DNA of 57,551 bases from Hydrogenophaga sp. (GCF_011772445.1 NZ_WVZN01000033.1:247-57797); one strand, 5' to 3'; counted from the first letter of the stretch, positions 41,370 through 51,503 are shown. The notes: generated from the sequence alone by a model not told the origin. Numbers and translations are program-made.

Positions 41370-42002
41370 TTGAAAACACTCATGATCGCGGGCGCGACCG
41401 GCCTGGTCGGCAGCCACGCGTTGCGCCAGGCACTGGCGCACCCGCAGGTGCGGCTGGTGGTGGCACCCACCCGGCGCGCCTTGCCCACACACCCCAAGCT
41501 GTTGAACCCTGTCGTGAGCTTCGAGCGCCTGCCCGAAGACGCCGAGTGGTGGGGCGTCAACGCGGTGATCTGCACCATCGGCACCACGATCAAGACCGCC
41601 GGTTCGCGCGAGGCCTTCTACCGCGTCGACCACGACCTGCCGCTGCGCGTGGCCGAACTGGCGCTGCGCCACGGCACCCAGGCCTACGCCTTCAACTCGG
41701 CCCTGGGCGCCGACCTGCGCTCGCGCGTGTTCTATTCGCGCACCAAGGGCGAGGTCGAGCGCGACCTGCTGGCGCTGGGCTATCCCTCGCTGACGCTGGT
41801 GAGGCCGGGCTTGATCGGCGGCGAGCGCGTGGAGGACCGGCCGCGCGAGCGGCTGTTCGTGCGTTTCAGCGAGGCCATTGCGCCGGTGCTGCCGCGGCGC
41901 TGGCGCGTGGTGCCGGCCGAGGCCATCGCGCGTACCCTGCTCGAATCCGCGCTGACGGCGACGCCCGGCGTGCGGTTGGTGATGTCCGAAGACATCACCT
42001 GA
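41370..42002 (+). CDS. NAD(P)-binding Rossmann-fold protein (HTATIP2/YbjT-like)
   Basis: 210 residues from a TTG start at 41370, supported by GGAG eight bases upstream and the strand-forming MKTLMIAGATGLVGSHAL. An ATG at 41382 would cut into that beta strand. It has the atypical SDR glycine motif GATGLVGS, ICTIGTTIKTAGS, and a YSRTKGEVERDLL with the Tyr-x-x-x-Lys pair. Family members are reductase- or redox-sensor-like with no fixed substrate. The neighbours give no clear clue. Confidence 0.82.
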   Translation: MKTLMIAGATGLVGSHALRQALAHPQVRLVVAPTRRALPTHPKLLNPVVSFERLPEDAEWWGVNAVICTIGTTIKTAGSREAFYRVDHDLPLRVAELALRHGTQAYAFNSALGADLRSRVFYSRTKGEVERDLLALGYPSLTLVRPGLIGGERVEDRPRERLFVRFSEAIAPVLPRRWRVVPAEAIARTLLESALTATPGVRLVMSEDIT

Positions 42003-42020
42003 GTCAACGGCGAGGCGCCG

Positions 42021-43052
42021 TCAGGCCACCACCACCGGCGCGCCGGTGCCGCGCGGCGCGATGCGACCAATGACGTGCACCGACTCGCCCAGGCCGCGCA
42101 GCGTGGCCGCGCAGGCCTCGGCCTCGTCGGCGGCGATCACCACCACCATGCCGATGCCGTTGTTGAAGGTGCGGTTCATCTCGATGTCGTCGATGCCCGC
42201 CGTCTTCTGCAGCCAGGCGAACAGCTCGGTCTGCGGCCAGCTGCCCTTGACGAGGTGCGCCGCCAGCGCGTCGGGCAGCACGCGCGGGATGTTCTCCAGC
42301 AGGCCGCCGCCCGTGATGTGGGCCAGGGCCTTGATGGGATGCTGCTGCAGCGCCGCCAGCACGTTCTTCACGTACAGGCGCGTGGGCTTCATCACCGCCT
42401 CGCGAAAGGGCAGGCCGTCCAGCGTGGGGGGCAGGTTCGCGCCCGCGCGCTCGATGCACTTGCGCACCAGCGAGAAACCGTTGGAGTGCACACCGTGCGA
42501 GGCCAGGCCCAGCACCACGTCGCCCTCGGCCACGTTCTTCCCGGTGAGGATCTTCGACTTCTCGACCGCGCCCACGCAGAAGCCGGCCAGGTCGTACTCG
42601 CCGGCCGGGTACATGCCGGGCATCTCGGCCGTCTCGCCGCCGATGAGGGCGCAGCCAGACAGTTCACAGCCCTTGGCGATGCCGCCCACCACGGCCGCAG
42701 CGGTGTCCACGTCCAGCTTCCCGCAGGCGAAGTAGTCGAGGAAGAACAGGGGCTCGGCGCCCTGCACCAGCACGTCGTTCACGCTCATGGCGACCAGGTC
42801 GATGCCCACCGTGTCGTGCATGTTCCATTCGAAGGCCAGCTTGAGCTTGGTGCCCACGCCGTCGGTGCCGCTCACCAGCACCGGTTCCTGGTAGCGCTTG
42901 GGCACCTCGAATAGGGCGCCGAAGCCGCCGATGCCGGCCAGCACGCCCTCGCGCATGGTCTTTTTCGCCAGCGGCTTGATGCGCTCGACCAGGGCGTCGC
43001 CCGCATCGATGTCGACGCCGGCGTCTTTGTAGGACAGGGGGGTGGTGCTCAT
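42021..43052 (-). CDS. purM: Phosphoribosylformylglycinamidine cyclo-ligase (AIR synthetase)
   Basis: Fifth step of purine synthesis, closing the imidazole ring with ATP. 343 residues from the ATG at 43052 ([18 protein letters not shown]). Landmarks are [66 protein letters not shown] and the C-terminal [12 protein letters not shown]. It is divergent from the AI-2E permease gene, a conserved Burkholderiales pairing. Confidence 0.97.
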   Translation of the reverse strand: MSTTPLSYKDAGVDIDAGDALVERIKPLAKKTMREGVLAGIGGFGALFEVPKRYQEPVLVSGTDGVGTKLKLAFEWNMHDTVGIDLVAMSVNDVLVQGAEPLFFLDYFACGKLDVDTAAAVVGGIAKGCELSGCALIGGETAEMPGMYPAGEYDLAGFCVGAVEKSKILTGKNVAEGDVVLGLASHGVHSNGFSLVRKCIERAGANLPPTLDGLPFREAVMKPTRLYVKNVLAALQQHPIKALAHITGGGLLENIPRVLPDALAAHLVKGSWPQTELFAWLQKTAGIDDIEMNRTFNNGIGMVVVIAADEAEACAATLRGLGESVHVIGRIAPRGTGAPVVVA

Positions 43053-43196
43053 GGGAGGGCGCGGCGGCGGGGCCGCGGGGGCAGTGATGGGGCGGGGGAG
43101 GGGGATGTCCCGGGCGCCGGGGGCGCGCCGATAGAATCCGGAACCGGATTTTACGGGCTCGCCCCGGGCCCCACGCCCGACACCGAGCCGCGCCTC

Positions 43197-44294
43197 ATGA
43201 CCTTCACCCCCACCCAGATCCGCATCGCCGCCTGGACCTCGATCGCGCTGGTCGTGGTCCTGCTGCTGTCGCTGCTCGCGCCGGTGCTCATGCCCTTCCT
43301 CGTGGCCTTGATCATCGCGTATGCCATGCATCCGCTGGTGGAGCGCATGGCCGCGCGCGGCTGGCCGCGCTGGCTGGGCGCGGGGTTGGCCGTGACCCTG
43401 CTGATGCTGGTGCTGCTGGCGGTGGTGCTGCTCATCGTGCCCGTGATCACCCAGCAGCTGCCGCTGCTGAGCGAGCAGGTCCCGGCCCTGCTGGACCGCC
43501 TGGCCGACAGGCTCACGGCGCTGGCCGCGCGCTTCGGTTTCGCGCTGAACCTGGACGTGAGCCAGCTGCGCCAATGGGCCAGCGAGCTCGTCAGCGGCAA
43601 GGAAAGCGAGCTGCTGGCCGGCCTGCTGTCCTCGCTGCGCATCGGCGGCAGCGCGCTGGCGGCGCTGTTCGGCAATCTGTTCCTCATGCCCATCGTGGCC
43701 TTCTACCTGCTGATCGACTGGCGCGCCCTGATGGGCCGCGGCCGTGCCCTGGTGCCGCCGCGCTGGCGCGAGTCGGTGCAGGGTTTCCTGGACGAGACCG
43801 ACGCGGTGCTGGGCCGCTACCTGCGCGGCCAGCTCCTGGTGATGGGCATCCTGGCCGTTTTCTATTCGGTGGGCCTGGCGCTGGTGGGACTCAACCTGGC
43901 GCTGCCCATCGGCGTGTTCACCGGCCTGGCCACCTTCGTGCCTTTCCTGGGTTTCGGCGTCGGCCTGGTGCTGGCCCTGCTGGCCGCGCTGCTGGAGTTC
44001 CAGTCCTTCACCGGCGTGGCGCTGGTGTTCGGCGTCTACATGCTGGGGCAGCTCGTGGAGAGCTACTGGCTCACGCCCCGCCTGGTGGGCGAGGCCATCG
44101 GTCTGCACCCCATCTCGGTGATCTTCGCGCTGCTGGCCTTTGGCCACCTGTTTGGCTTCGTGGGCGTGCTCATCGCGCTGCCCGCGAGCGCGGTGCTGCT
44201 GGTGGCGCTGCGCCGGCTCAAGCGCCAGTACATGGCCAGCGACCTGTACCTCAAGGCGCCGGTGTCCCACAACGGCCCTCCCCGGTTGCCATGA
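43197..44294 (+). CDS. AI-2E family transporter (PerM-like permease)
   Basis: 365 residues with about eight membrane helices. The start [19 protein letters not shown] leads into the first pair. A long amphipathic loop (about 80-150) is followed by the conserved helix block ([21 protein letters not shown]) and [18 protein letters not shown]. The family includes AI-2 exporters and Na/H antiporters; most members are uncharacterised. It precedes hda by 31 bases. Confidence 0.9.
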   Translation: MTFTPTQIRIAAWTSIALVVVLLLSLLAPVLMPFLVALIIAYAMHPLVERMAARGWPRWLGAGLAVTLLMLVLLAVVLLIVPVITQQLPLLSEQVPALLDRLADRLTALAARFGFALNLDVSQLRQWASELVSGKESELLAGLLSSLRIGGSALAALFGNLFLMPIVAFYLLIDWRALMGRGRALVPPRWRESVQGFLDETDAVLGRYLRGQLLVMGILAVFYSVGLALVGLNLALPIGVFTGLATFVPFLGFGVGLVLALLAALLEFQSFTGVALVFGVYMLGQLVESYWLTPRLVGEAIGLHPISVIFALLAFGHLFGFVGVLIALPASAVLLVALRRLKRQYMASDLYLKAPVSHNGPPRLP

Positions 44295-44325
44295 GACCTG
44301 TTCTGTGAGCACCCCCGGCCAACCC

Positions 44326-45012
44326 ATGAAGCAGCTCGCGCTGGACATCGGCCTGGCGCCGCTGCCCACGCTGGACAACTTCGTGGGCGTGGGCAACGAG
44401 GCCGCGCTGGCGCACCTGCGCCTGTGGGTGCCCAACCCGCTGCGCTCACCGGTGCCCACCTTCCTGTGGGGAGAGAGCGGCAGCGGCAAGACGCACCTGC
44501 TGCGTGCCGTGCGCGAGGTCCTGCGCGAGCAAGGCTCGCGCGTGGGCTGGATGGACGCCAGCACGCTGGACCCGGCCGAGTACGACGAGCACTGGGACGC
44601 CGTGCTGCTCGACGACACGCACCTCTACACCGCCACGCAGCAGGCCATGGCCTTCAACTGGTTCGTCAACGCGCAGACGCCCGCCCACGGCCCGGCGCGC
44701 TGGGTGCTGGCCACCGGTGATCGTCCGCCGGCCGACCTGGTCCTGCGCGAGGACCTGCGCACCCGGCTCGGCTGGGGCCACGTGTTCCAGCTGCGCGCGC
44801 TGGGCGAGACCGAGCGCCGCGCCGTGCTGCGCCGCGCCGCCGACGAGCGCGGCGTGTTCCTGGGCGACGAGGTCATGGACTTCATGCTCAAGCGCTTCTC
44901 GCGCGACCTCTCCAGCCTGATGCTGCTGCTCGAACGGCTCGACGGCTACGCGCTGCGCACGCAGCGCGCCATCACCATCCCGCTCATCAGATCCATGCTG
45001 GAAGACGAGTGA
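44326..45012 (+). CDS. hda: DnaA regulatory inactivator Hda
   Basis: 228 residues. The N-terminal QLALDIGL matches the clamp-binding QL-x-L-D motif of Hda. It has a DnaA-like AAA+ domain with Walker A GESGSGKT (49-56) and [11 protein letters not shown] as Walker B/sensor region, but no DNA-binding domain IV. With the sliding clamp it promotes ATP hydrolysis by DnaA, limiting re-initiation. A GTG at 44305 in frame is an alternative start. It overlaps the HAD gene by four bases. Confidence 0.93.
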   Translation: MKQLALDIGLAPLPTLDNFVGVGNEAALAHLRLWVPNPLRSPVPTFLWGESGSGKTHLLRAVREVLREQGSRVGWMDASTLDPAEYDEHWDAVLLDDTHLYTATQQAMAFNWFVNAQTPAHGPARWVLATGDRPPADLVLREDLRTRLGWGHVFQLRALGETERRAVLRRAADERGVFLGDEVMDFMLKRFSRDLSSLMLLLERLDGYALRTQRAITIPLIRSMLEDE

Positions 45013-45698
45013 GCGGCCGGCTCCCCGATATGCGACTCGCCCTTTTCGATCTCGACCACACCCTCATCCCCCTGGACTCCGACCACGCCTGGGGCGAGTT
45101 CACCGTGCGCCTGGGCTGGCGCGACGCCGACGCCTTCCGCCGCGCCAACGACGGCTACTACGCCGACTACAAGGCCGGCACGCTGGACATCCACGACTAC
45201 GTGCGCTTCGCCACCGGCGCGGTGCGCGAGCGCGGCCTGGCCGATGGGCGGCGCGCCCACGAGCGCTTCATGGCCGAGGTGATCCGTCCGGCCATGACGG
45301 AAGCCGCGCGCGCCCTGGTGCGCCAGCACCAGGCGGCCGGCGACACCGTGCTCATCGTCACCGCCACCAACGCCTTCGTCACGCGGCCCATCGCCCAGGC
45401 CTTCGGCGTTGACCACCTCATCGCCATCGATCTGGAAACCGATCCGTCCGGCGAACTCACCGGCGCCATCGCGGGCGTTCCCTCGTTCCGCGAGGGCAAG
45501 GTCGCCCGTGTGGAACAATGGCTCGCCGATCGCGGCCTGCGCTGGTCCGATCTGGCGCACAGCACCTTCTACAGCGACTCGATGAACGACCTGCCGCTGC
45601 TCGAGAAGGTGGACGAACCGGTGGCCACCAACCCCGACGAGCGCCTCGCCACCCTCGCCAAGCAGCGCGGCTGGCGCATCCTGAACCTCTTCGAATGA
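45009..45698 (+). CDS. HAD-superfamily IB phosphatase (SerB-like)
   Basis: 229 residues from a GTG at 45009. It overlaps the hda stop (GTGA) and has GGAAG upstream; an ATG at 45030 is the alternative. The HAD nucleophile motif is FDLDHTL, IVTATNAFV is motif II, and YSDSMNDLPLL is motif IV, with the subclass I cap in between. Similar genes are annotated as phosphoserine or histidinol phosphatase, but the substrate is unproven. Its stop overlaps the pcnB start. Confidence 0.9.
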   Translation: MSGRLPDMRLALFDLDHTLIPLDSDHAWGEFTVRLGWRDADAFRRANDGYYADYKAGTLDIHDYVRFATGAVRERGLADGRRAHERFMAEVIRPAMTEAARALVRQHQAAGDTVLIVTATNAFVTRPIAQAFGVDHLIAIDLETDPSGELTGAIAGVPSFREGKVARVEQWLADRGLRWSDLAHSTFYSDSMNDLPLLEKVDEPVATNPDERLATLAKQRGWRILNLFE

Positions 45699-47344
45699 TC
45701 AAGAAATTCATCGACAAGCTGCTGGGCAAGACCGGCGGCGCCCGCGCGGGCTCGCGTTTCGGCAAGCGCGAAGACGTGCCGGCCAGCGTGCACAACATCA
45801 ACCCCAAGCTGGTGGACCAGCGCGCGCTGGACGTGGTGCACACGCTCAAGCAGGCCGGCTTCGAGGCCTACATCGTCGGCGGCGGCGTGCGCGACCTGCT
45901 GCTGGGCCTGCGGCCCAAGGACTTCGACGTCGCCACCAGCGCCACGCCCGAGCAGGTCAAGGGTCTGTTCCGGCGCGCCTTCATCATCGGCCGGCGCTTT
46001 CGCATCGTGCACGTGGTCTACGGCCGCGGGCGCGAGCACGAGGTGATCGAGGTCTCCACCTTCCGCGCCTACCTCGACAGCGCTGATGCCGAGCAGGTGG
46101 CCGGCAACGAGCGCACCAGCAAGGGCGAACTCTCGGGCATGAAGCACGCGGTGGACGCCAGCGGGCGCGTGCTGCGCGACAACGTCTGGGGCCCGATCGA
46201 ACAGGACGCGGCGCGCCGCGACTTCTCGGTCAACGCCATGTACTACGACCCGGAGACGCAGACCGTGGTCGACTTCCACCACGGCATCCGCGACGCTCAG
46301 AAGAAAACCCTGCGCATGATCGGCGACGCCGCCACGCGCTACCGCGAGGACCCGGTGCGCATCATCCGCGCCGTGCGCTTCGCGGCCAAGCTCTCGCCGC
46401 TGGGCTTCAAGCTCGACGCGAAAACGCGCGAGCCGCTGATCGCCTCCAAGGCGCTGCTGCAGGACATCCCGCAGAGCCGCCTGTTCGACGAGATGCTGAA
46501 ACTGCTGCAGACCGGCCACTCGCTGGCGAGCCTGGCGCAGCTCAAGGCCCTGGGCCTCAACACGGGTATCTATCCGCTGCTCGACGTCGTCGTGCAGCGC
46601 GCCGACGACCCCTTCGTGCAACTCGCCCTGCAGGACACCGACCGCCGCGTCGGCGAGAACAAGCCCGTGGCGCCGAGCTTCCTGCTGGCCTGCGTGCTGT
46701 GGGCCGACGTGCGCCGAGGATGGGAGCGCCGCCTCGAGTCCCGCCCGGACCGCAAGCCCGTGCCGGCCTTCGCCGCCCTGCAGGACGCCATCGACGAGGC
46801 CTTCGACTCGCGCATCGGCGACGTGTCGGGCCGCGGCAAGCTGGGCGCCGACATGCGCGAGATCTGGCTCATGCAGCCGCGCTTCGACAAGCGCACCGGC
46901 AGCGGCGTGTTCACGCTGGTGGAGCAGCCGCGTTTCCGTGCCGGCTTCGACTTCCTGCGCCTGCGCGCGCAGGTGGGCGAGGTGGACGAGGAACTGGCCC
47001 ACTGGTGGGAAACCTTCAGCACCGCCAGCGAGGACATGCGCCGCGACATGGTGGACGCGCAGCGCAACAGCGGCAAGGGTGCGCCCAAGGCGCGGCGCGT
47101 GAAGCGCGGCGATGCCGACCACCCCGAGTCCGGCGTGTCCGACGACCCGCGCTTGCGTCCGGTCGACGACGGTGGCGACGCGGACGTCGAGACGGGCGCC
47201 GGGGCGACGGACGAGGAATCGGCCGGCGAGCCCGGGGCCGTGCCTGCCAAGAAGCGCCGTCGCCGCCGCCGCAAGCCCGCCGGTGCCGCGCGCGGCGAGG
47301 GCGGAGAAGGCAGCCCGCCCGCCATTGGCGATGGCGCGGCCTGA
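45695..47344 (+). CDS. pcnB: Poly(A) polymerase I
   Basis: Adds 3' poly(A) tails that mark RNA for decay. 549 residues. The nucleotidyltransferase core is YIVGGGVRDLLLGLRPKDFDVAT, with metal-binding Asp76 and Asp78. The RNA-binding region continues with ARRDFSVNAMYYDPE and YREDPVRIIRAVRFAAKL. The last 60 residues are acidic, then end in an extreme basic tail (KKRRRRRRKP). The ATG overlaps the HAD stop, and the 3' end overlaps folK by 14 bases. Confidence 0.95.
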   Translation: MIKKFIDKLLGKTGGARAGSRFGKREDVPASVHNINPKLVDQRALDVVHTLKQAGFEAYIVGGGVRDLLLGLRPKDFDVATSATPEQVKGLFRRAFIIGRRFRIVHVVYGRGREHEVIEVSTFRAYLDSADAEQVAGNERTSKGELSGMKHAVDASGRVLRDNVWGPIEQDAARRDFSVNAMYYDPETQTVVDFHHGIRDAQKKTLRMIGDAATRYREDPVRIIRAVRFAAKLSPLGFKLDAKTREPLIASKALLQDIPQSRLFDEMLKLLQTGHSLASLAQLKALGLNTGIYPLLDVVVQRADDPFVQLALQDTDRRVGENKPVAPSFLLACVLWADVRRGWERRLESRPDRKPVPAFAALQDAIDEAFDSRIGDVSGRGKLGADMREIWLMQPRFDKRTGSGVFTLVEQPRFRAGFDFLRLRAQVGEVDEELAHWWETFSTASEDMRRDMVDAQRNSGKGAPKARRVKRGDADHPESGVSDDPRLRPVDDGGDADVETGAGATDEESAGEPGAVPAKKRRRRRRKPAGAARGEGGEGSPPAIGDGAA

Positions 47345-47810
47345 AGTCAGCGCCTGGGTCGCGCTCGGCGCCAACCTGGGCGATCCCGTGGTGGCCGTGC
47401 GCGCCGCGCTGAACGCCCTGGACCACACACCCGGCCTGCGCCTGCTGCGCGCGTCCTCGCTGTACCGCAGCGCGCCGCACGAGGCCCAGGGCCCCGATTT
47501 CATCAACGCCGTGGCGGAAATCGCCACCACGCGCAGTGCGCCCGATCTGCTGAGCGCCTTGCAGGCCATCGAGGCCGATGCGGGCCGCGCACGGCCGTAC
47601 CCCAACGCCCCCCGCACGCTCGACCTGGACCTGCTGTTCTACGGCGAGGGCCGCATCCATTCGCCCACGCTCACCGTGCCACACCCACGCTGGCGCGAGC
47701 GCGCCTTCGTGCTGGTGCCGCTGGCCGAGGTCGCGCCCGAGCGCCTGCCCGCTGGCTGGCAGGCGGCCGTGGCGGGCCAGCCCATCGAGCGCTTGAGCGC
47801 CACCCGCTGA
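47331..47810 (+). CDS. folK: 2-amino-4-hydroxy-6-hydroxymethyldihydropteridine pyrophosphokinase
   Basis: Transfers pyrophosphate from ATP to the pterin in folate synthesis. 159 residues. The HPPK pattern is SAWVALGANLGDP, LYRSAPHEAQGPDFINAV, and the Mg-binding aspartates in RTLDLDLLFYG. It overlaps pcnB, an order (pcnB-folK) conserved in beta- and gammaproteobacteria, and is followed after two bases by the rsuA-like gene. Confidence 0.95.
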   Translation: MARPEVSAWVALGANLGDPVVAVRAALNALDHTPGLRLLRASSLYRSAPHEAQGPDFINAVAEIATTRSAPDLLSALQAIEADAGRARPYPNAPRTLDLDLLFYGEGRIHSPTLTVPHPRWRERAFVLVPLAEVAPERLPAGWQAAVAGQPIERLSATR

Positions 47811-47812
47811 CC

Positions 47813-48544
47813 ATGAAGGCGTTGCAGGACATCCTGTTTTCGCAGGGCTTCGGCACGCGCCGCATCTGCAGCGGCCTGATCCAGCAAGGCCACGTCGGGG
47901 TGGGCGACGCGGGGGAGCCCTGCACCGACCCCTTCGCCGCCTTCGATGAGGAAGGCCTGGTGTTTCGCGTGATGGGCGAAACCTGGCACTACCACGCCCA
48001 GGCGTATCTGATGCTGCACAAGCCCGCGGGCTTCGAGTGTTCGCACAAGCCCGGCGCGCACCCCAGCGTCTACACCCTGCTGCCCGGACCCCTGCGCGTG
48101 CGCGGCGGTGGGGCGGCGGCTGGCGTGCAGGCGGTGGGTCGGCTCGATCAGGACACCACCGGACTGCTGCTGCTCTCGGACGACGGCAAGTTCATCCACC
48201 GCATGACCTCGCCGCGTCACCACGTGCCCAAGGTCTACGAGGCGCAGGTGAAGCACCCGCTGGACGATGGTCAACTGGCCCGCCTGCTCGATGGCGTGGT
48301 GCTCGACGACGACCCGAAGCCGGTGCGCGCGCAGGCCTGCGAGGCGGTGGGCGAGCGCCACCTTCGCTTGACCCTCACCGAAGGCAAGTACCACCAGGTC
48401 AAACGCATGGTGGCTGCGGTGGGCAACCGGGTGGAGTCACTGCACCGCTCGGCGTTTGGCGAGCTGGTGCTGACGGATCTGCCCGAGGGCCGTTGGCGCT
48501 GGCTGACCGGCGACGAAGTGCGTTCGCTGACGCAGAAGCTGTGA
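47813..48544 (+). CDS. rsuA: 16S rRNA pseudouridine(516) synthase, RsuA family
   Basis: 243 residues. The N-terminal 55 residues form a degenerate S4-like RNA-binding region (RRICSGLIQQGHVGVG). The catalytic domain starts YLMLHKPAGFECSHKPGAHP and has the active aspartate, Asp112, in VGRLDQDTTGLLLLSDDG. TEGKYHQVKRMVAAVGN is the usual third motif. RluB/E/F-type activity is possible, but length and S4 spacing favour RsuA. It ends just before the convergent pdxH. Confidence 0.85.
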   Translation: MKALQDILFSQGFGTRRICSGLIQQGHVGVGDAGEPCTDPFAAFDEEGLVFRVMGETWHYHAQAYLMLHKPAGFECSHKPGAHPSVYTLLPGPLRVRGGGAAAGVQAVGRLDQDTTGLLLLSDDGKFIHRMTSPRHHVPKVYEAQVKHPLDDGQLARLLDGVVLDDDPKPVRAQACEAVGERHLRLTLTEGKYHQVKRMVAAVGNRVESLHRSAFGELVLTDLPEGRWRWLTGDEVRSLTQKL

Positions 48545-48581
48545 GGGCGCGCGCAGGCCCCGCGAGGTTCGCGTGCGGGCC

Positions 48582-49220
48582 TCAGGGCGCCAGGCGTTCC
48601 CGCACCCAGGCGCCGCCCTCCAGGCGGTAGCGCAGCCGGTCGTGCAGCCGGCTCTTGCGCCCCTGCCAGAACTGCCAGTTGTCCGGCACCAGCCGGTAGC
48701 CGCCCCAATGCGGCGGGCGAGGAGGCTTCAGCAGGAACTGCGCGCCATACTTCGCGGCGTTGGCCACCAGCACCGAGCGGCCCTCGATCACCTCGCTCTG
48801 CGGGCTGGCCCAGGCGCCGATGCGGCTGTCCAGCGGGCGGCTGTTGAAGTAGGCATCGCTCTCTTCGGCGCTGGTGAATTCCACCCGGCCCTCGATGCGC
48901 ACCACGCGTTCGAGCTCCACCCAGTGGAACTGCAACGCCGCGAAGGGGTTGCCCGCGAGTTCGCGGCCCTTGCGGCTGTGGTAGTTCGTGTACCAGACGA
49001 TGCCGCGCGCGTCGTAGCCCTTGAGGAGCACGATGCGCGTGCTGGGGCGCAGGTCCGAGCCCACCGTGGCCAGCGTCATGGCGTTGGGCTCGGGCACCTC
49101 GGCGGCGATGGCTTCCTTCAGCCACCGGTCGAACTGCTGCAGCGGATCGGCGTGCGAGGCATCCTCGCTCAGTTCGGCCTTTTCGTAGCTCTTGCGCAGG
49201 TCGGCGATGTTCGTGCTCAT
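48582..49220 (-). CDS. pdxH: Pyridoxamine 5'-phosphate oxidase
   Basis: Flavoprotein making pyridoxal phosphate. 212 residues from the ATG at 49220. FMN-binding sequence is [37 protein letters not shown] and LQFHW follow, and the C-terminal [18 protein letters not shown] and W-R-RLAP end are diagnostic. It converges with rsuA; the intervening 37 bases hold an imperfect inverted repeat only. Confidence 0.96.
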   Translation of the reverse strand: MSTNIADLRKSYEKAELSEDASHADPLQQFDRWLKEAIAAEVPEPNAMTLATVGSDLRPSTRIVLLKGYDARGIVWYTNYHSRKGRELAGNPFAALQFHWVELERVVRIEGRVEFTSAEESDAYFNSRPLDSRIGAWASPQSEVIEGRSVLVANAAKYGAQFLLKPPRPPHWGGYRLVPDNWQFWQGRKSRLHDRLRYRLEGGAWVRERLAP

Positions 49221-49246
49221 GCGGGGCAGTGTAGGGCGGCCACGGC

Positions 49247-49849
49247 TCAATCGGCCAGGTGCAGCAGCTTTTCCAGCGCGTGGTCGTGGATGCCGTGGGC
49301 CTTGAGGCCCTCGAAGGTGCGGCGCGCGTAGTCCAGCGTGGTGCCGTAGCGGCCGCAGGAGCGCGAGAAGATGTCGCGGTAGCGATCGGGCGTGAGCACG
49401 CCGGTGTAGCTGGGGCTGCGGCGCGACAGCGTGAAGGCCAGCGCGCGCACCGGGCCTTCGGGCGTGTTCACGCGCAGCCACTTGGGGTCGTAGACCGGGT
49501 TGGGCATCTCGCGCGCCCACAGGCGCGGCATCAGCTCTTCCACCTGTTCGTGCGGCACGCGCAGGGCCAGGCCGTCGCAACTGCCGCCCGAGACCAGGGC
49601 GAACACCAGGCCCGGGCACTCCGGCGTGCCGCGGTTCACGCGGCTCCACATTTGCAGGCTGCGGTGGTGGCCGTGCACGCGGCCGGGGCGGCTTTCGGCG
49701 GCGTCGAACTCGGGGCGCCACACCAGCGAGGCGTAGCCGAACACCCACAGGTCCGCCCGCTCGCCCTGCGCCCGCCAGTCGGCCAGGGTGTCGGCCATCA
49801 TGGCCGCACCGTCTCGCTGTTCGGGGATCCAGGTGCGCGGCGCTTTCAT
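49247..49849 (-). CDS. chaC: Gamma-glutamylcyclotransferase, ChaC type
   Basis: Cleaves glutathione to 5-oxoproline and Cys-Gly in the ChaC family. 200 residues; ATGs at 49801 and 49798 would give a shorter protein. The gamma-glutamylcyclotransferase motif is [16 protein letters not shown], the catalytic glutamate is likely in [15 protein letters not shown], and [20 protein letters not shown] is conserved in the family. It lies between pdxH and the divergent OmpA-domain gene. Confidence 0.92.
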   Translation of the reverse strand: MKAPRTWIPEQRDGAAMMADTLADWRAQGERADLWVFGYASLVWRPEFDAAESRPGRVHGHHRSLQMWSRVNRGTPECPGLVFALVSGGSCDGLALRVPHEQVEELMPRLWAREMPNPVYDPKWLRVNTPEGPVRALAFTLSRRSPSYTGVLTPDRYRDIFSRSCGRYGTTLDYARRTFEGLKAHGIHDHALEKLLHLAD

Positions 49850-49906
49850 TCGCCCTGCCTACAATGCCGGATTCGCCGATTCACGTACACCACAGGAGCT
49901 TCTCGC

Positions 49907-50437
49907 ATGGCCACACAGGATAACGAACCCGAACAACGCGTCGTCGCGGTCGTCCTGATTTCCCTCATCGCGCTGATCGTCGCGGGCGTGCTGGGCCTGG
50001 GCGTGTTCAAGGCGCGCGGCGACAAGGCTGGCGCACCCAGCGCTTCGGGCGCTCCCGCCGCGGCTGCGGCGGCCACGGCCCCCGGCGCGGTGGCGATCTC
50101 CGCCACCGACGCCAGCGTGGTGGTCGACAACGGCGTCGTGAAGTTCTACTTCGCCACCGGCAAGGCCGACCTCGCCTCGGGTGCCCTGGTGGCCCTGGCC
50201 GAGGCCATCGAAGCCGCCAAGGGTGGATCGCGACTGGTGATCTCGGGCTTTCACGACGCCACCGGCGACCCGGCCTTCAATGCCGAACTGGCCAAGCAGC
50301 GCGCTCTGGCCGTGCGCGACGCGCTCACCGGCGCGGGCGTGGCCGAGTCCAACCTGGAACTGAGCAAGCCCGCCGTGACCACCGGCAGCGGCGCCGACGC
50401 CGAGGCGCGCCGGGTCGAGGTGGTGATCATTCGCTGA
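49907..50437 (+). CDS. Inner-membrane-anchored OmpA-like domain protein
   Basis: 176 residues after a good AGGAG site. One membrane helix (about 13-35) is followed by an Ala-rich linker (43-66) and an OmpA C-terminal-like domain from about 70 (VKFYFATGKADL, LVISGFHDATGDPAFN, ELAKQRALAVRDAL). The domain is expected to sit in the periplasm and bind peptidoglycan. The family of the whole protein is not recognised. It is followed by a strong hairpin. Confidence 0.82.
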   Translation: MATQDNEPEQRVVAVVLISLIALIVAGVLGLGVFKARGDKAGAPSASGAPAAAAAATAPGAVAISATDASVVVDNGVVKFYFATGKADLASGALVALAEAIEAAKGGSRLVISGFHDATGDPAFNAELAKQRALAVRDALTGAGVAESNLELSKPAVTTGSGADAEARRVEVVIIR

Positions 50438-50459
50438 GCGCGGCATCGCGTTCACCAGG

Positions 50460-50488
50460 AAGAAGGCCCGGTCGAACCGGGCCTTCTT
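50460..50488. terminator. Bidirectional terminator between the OmpA-domain gene and gloA
   Basis: Perfect 13-base arms (AAGAAGGCCCGGT and its complement, 50460-50472 and 50476-50488) close on a tiny CGA loop. T-runs are short on both sides (CTTCTTC), so efficiency may be moderate. Confidence 0.75.
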
Positions 50489-50502
50489 CATTGGGATGGG
50501 GC

Positions 50503-50916
50503 TCAGCGCAGGCCTTGTCCCGCCGCGTGGTCGTCCGCGCGCTGGATCAGCTCGATCTTGTAGCCGTCCGGGTCCGTCACGAAGGCGATGACCGTGGTGC
50601 CGCCCTTGACCGGACCGGCCTCGCGCGTCACCTGGCCGCCGGCCGCCTTGATCTTCTCGCAGGCCGCGTAGGCGTCGGGCACGCCCAGGGCGATGTGGCC
50701 ATAGGCCGTGCCCATCTCGTACTGTTCCACGCCCCAGTTGTAGGTGAGCTCGATCTCGGCCTGCGCCGGGTTGCTCTCGAAGCCCAGGAAGGCGAGCGAG
50801 TACTTGTACTCGGGGTTCTCGGAGGTGCGCAGCAGCTTCATGCCGAGCACGTTCGTGTAGAAGTCGATGGAGCGCTGGAGGTTGCCCACGCGCAGCATGG
50901 TGTGGAGGAGTCGCAT
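50503..50916 (-). CDS. gloA: Lactoylglutathione lyase (glyoxalase I)
   Basis: Isomerises the methylglyoxal-glutathione adduct to lactoylglutathione. 137 residues. All four metal ligands of the E. coli-type Ni enzyme are at the expected places: His5, Glu56, His74 and Glu122. [20 protein letters not shown] and [15 protein letters not shown] frame the two vicinal-oxygen-chelate halves. It lies next to the thioesterase gene (11 bases) on the minus strand. Confidence 0.97.
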   Translation of the reverse strand: MRLLHTMLRVGNLQRSIDFYTNVLGMKLLRTSENPEYKYSLAFLGFESNPAQAEIELTYNWGVEQYEMGTAYGHIALGVPDAYAACEKIKAAGGQVTREAGPVKGGTTVIAFVTDPDGYKIELIQRADDHAAGQGLR

Positions 50917-50927
50917 GGGCGTGATTC

Positions 50928-51458
50928 TTACCGAGCTTCGAAGACCAGGCAGGTCGTCGTGGCATGGGCGTACAGCGTGCCGTCCGGGCCCACCAGGCGC
51001 GCCTCGGCGGTGGCGAGCTGGCGGCCGGCGTGGATCACCTGGCCAATGGCGCGCACGCGCTGCACCTTGGGCGTGAGCGCGCGCACCAGGTTCACGCCCA
51101 GCTCGGCCGTGGTGTAGGCGCGCCCGGGCGGCATCCTCGTGTGCACGGCGCAGCCCAGGGCCGAGTCGAGCAGGGTGGCGAACCAGCCGCCGTGCACCGT
51201 GCCCATGGGGTTGAAGTGGCGCGCCAGCGGCGTGCCCTGGAAGGTGGCGGTGCCGTCGCCCACGGCCACCAGGGTGAAGTCCAGGGTGGGTGCGATGGGC
51301 GGGTAGGGCAGCTCACCGCGCAGCATGGCCTGCATCAGCTCCAGGCCGCTCTTTCCGGCGATCTGATCTGGCGTGGACACGCCCGCGCCGGGCCCCTTGG
51401 CCATGGCGTCGAGCACGGCCTTTTCCTCGTCCAGCCAGCGTTGCAGGGTGTCGCTCAT
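50928..51458 (-). CDS. PaaI-family thioesterase (hotdog fold)
   Basis: 176 residues from the ATG at 51458, with GGAG six bases upstream; an ATG at 51470 is less well placed. The hotdog core is [23 protein letters not shown], with the HGG and Asp residues typical of PaaI-type acyl-CoA thioesterases, then [13 protein letters not shown] and the strand [12 protein letters not shown]. The substrate is unknown. It is divergent from marR across a 52-base gap holding the regulatory site below. Confidence 0.88.
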   Translation of the reverse strand: MSDTLQRWLDEEKAVLDAMAKGPGAGVSTPDQIAGKSGLELMQAMLRGELPYPPIAPTLDFTLVAVGDGTATFQGTPLARHFNPMGTVHGGWFATLLDSALGCAVHTRMPPGRAYTTAELGVNLVRALTPKVQRVRAIGQVIHAGRQLATAEARLVGPDGTLYAHATTTCLVFEAR

Positions 51459-51475
51459 CGATCGCTCCATGAAAG

Positions 51476-51503
51476 TTGCATATGCATGAATTGTAGATAC
51501 AAT
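51476..51503 (+). promoter_or_regulatory. marR promoter with two palindromes, predicted leaderless
   Basis: TTGCAT (51476-51481) and TACAAT (51498-51503) are -35/-10 boxes 16 bases apart; the ATG follows the -10 by seven bases. The palindrome TGCATATGCA (51477-51486) covers the -35 and ATTGTA-GA-TACAAT (51490-51503) covers the -10. Both are good MarR operator candidates. The thioesterase gene reads away on the other side. Confidence 0.6.

Noticed and set aside
43135..43150. Small dyad AATCCGG/CCGGATT between purM and the permease gene
   Set aside because: Short and surrounded by GC-rich low-complexity sequence; neither gene's regulation is clarified by it.
42021..44618. Apparent 865-residue PurM fusion
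   Set aside because: The extra N-terminal part is the reverse complement of the permease and hda genes; PurM starts normally at 43052.
48555..48582. Terminator between rsuA and pdxH
   Set aside because: The inverted repeat is imperfect, with a bulge and no T-run; too weak to list.
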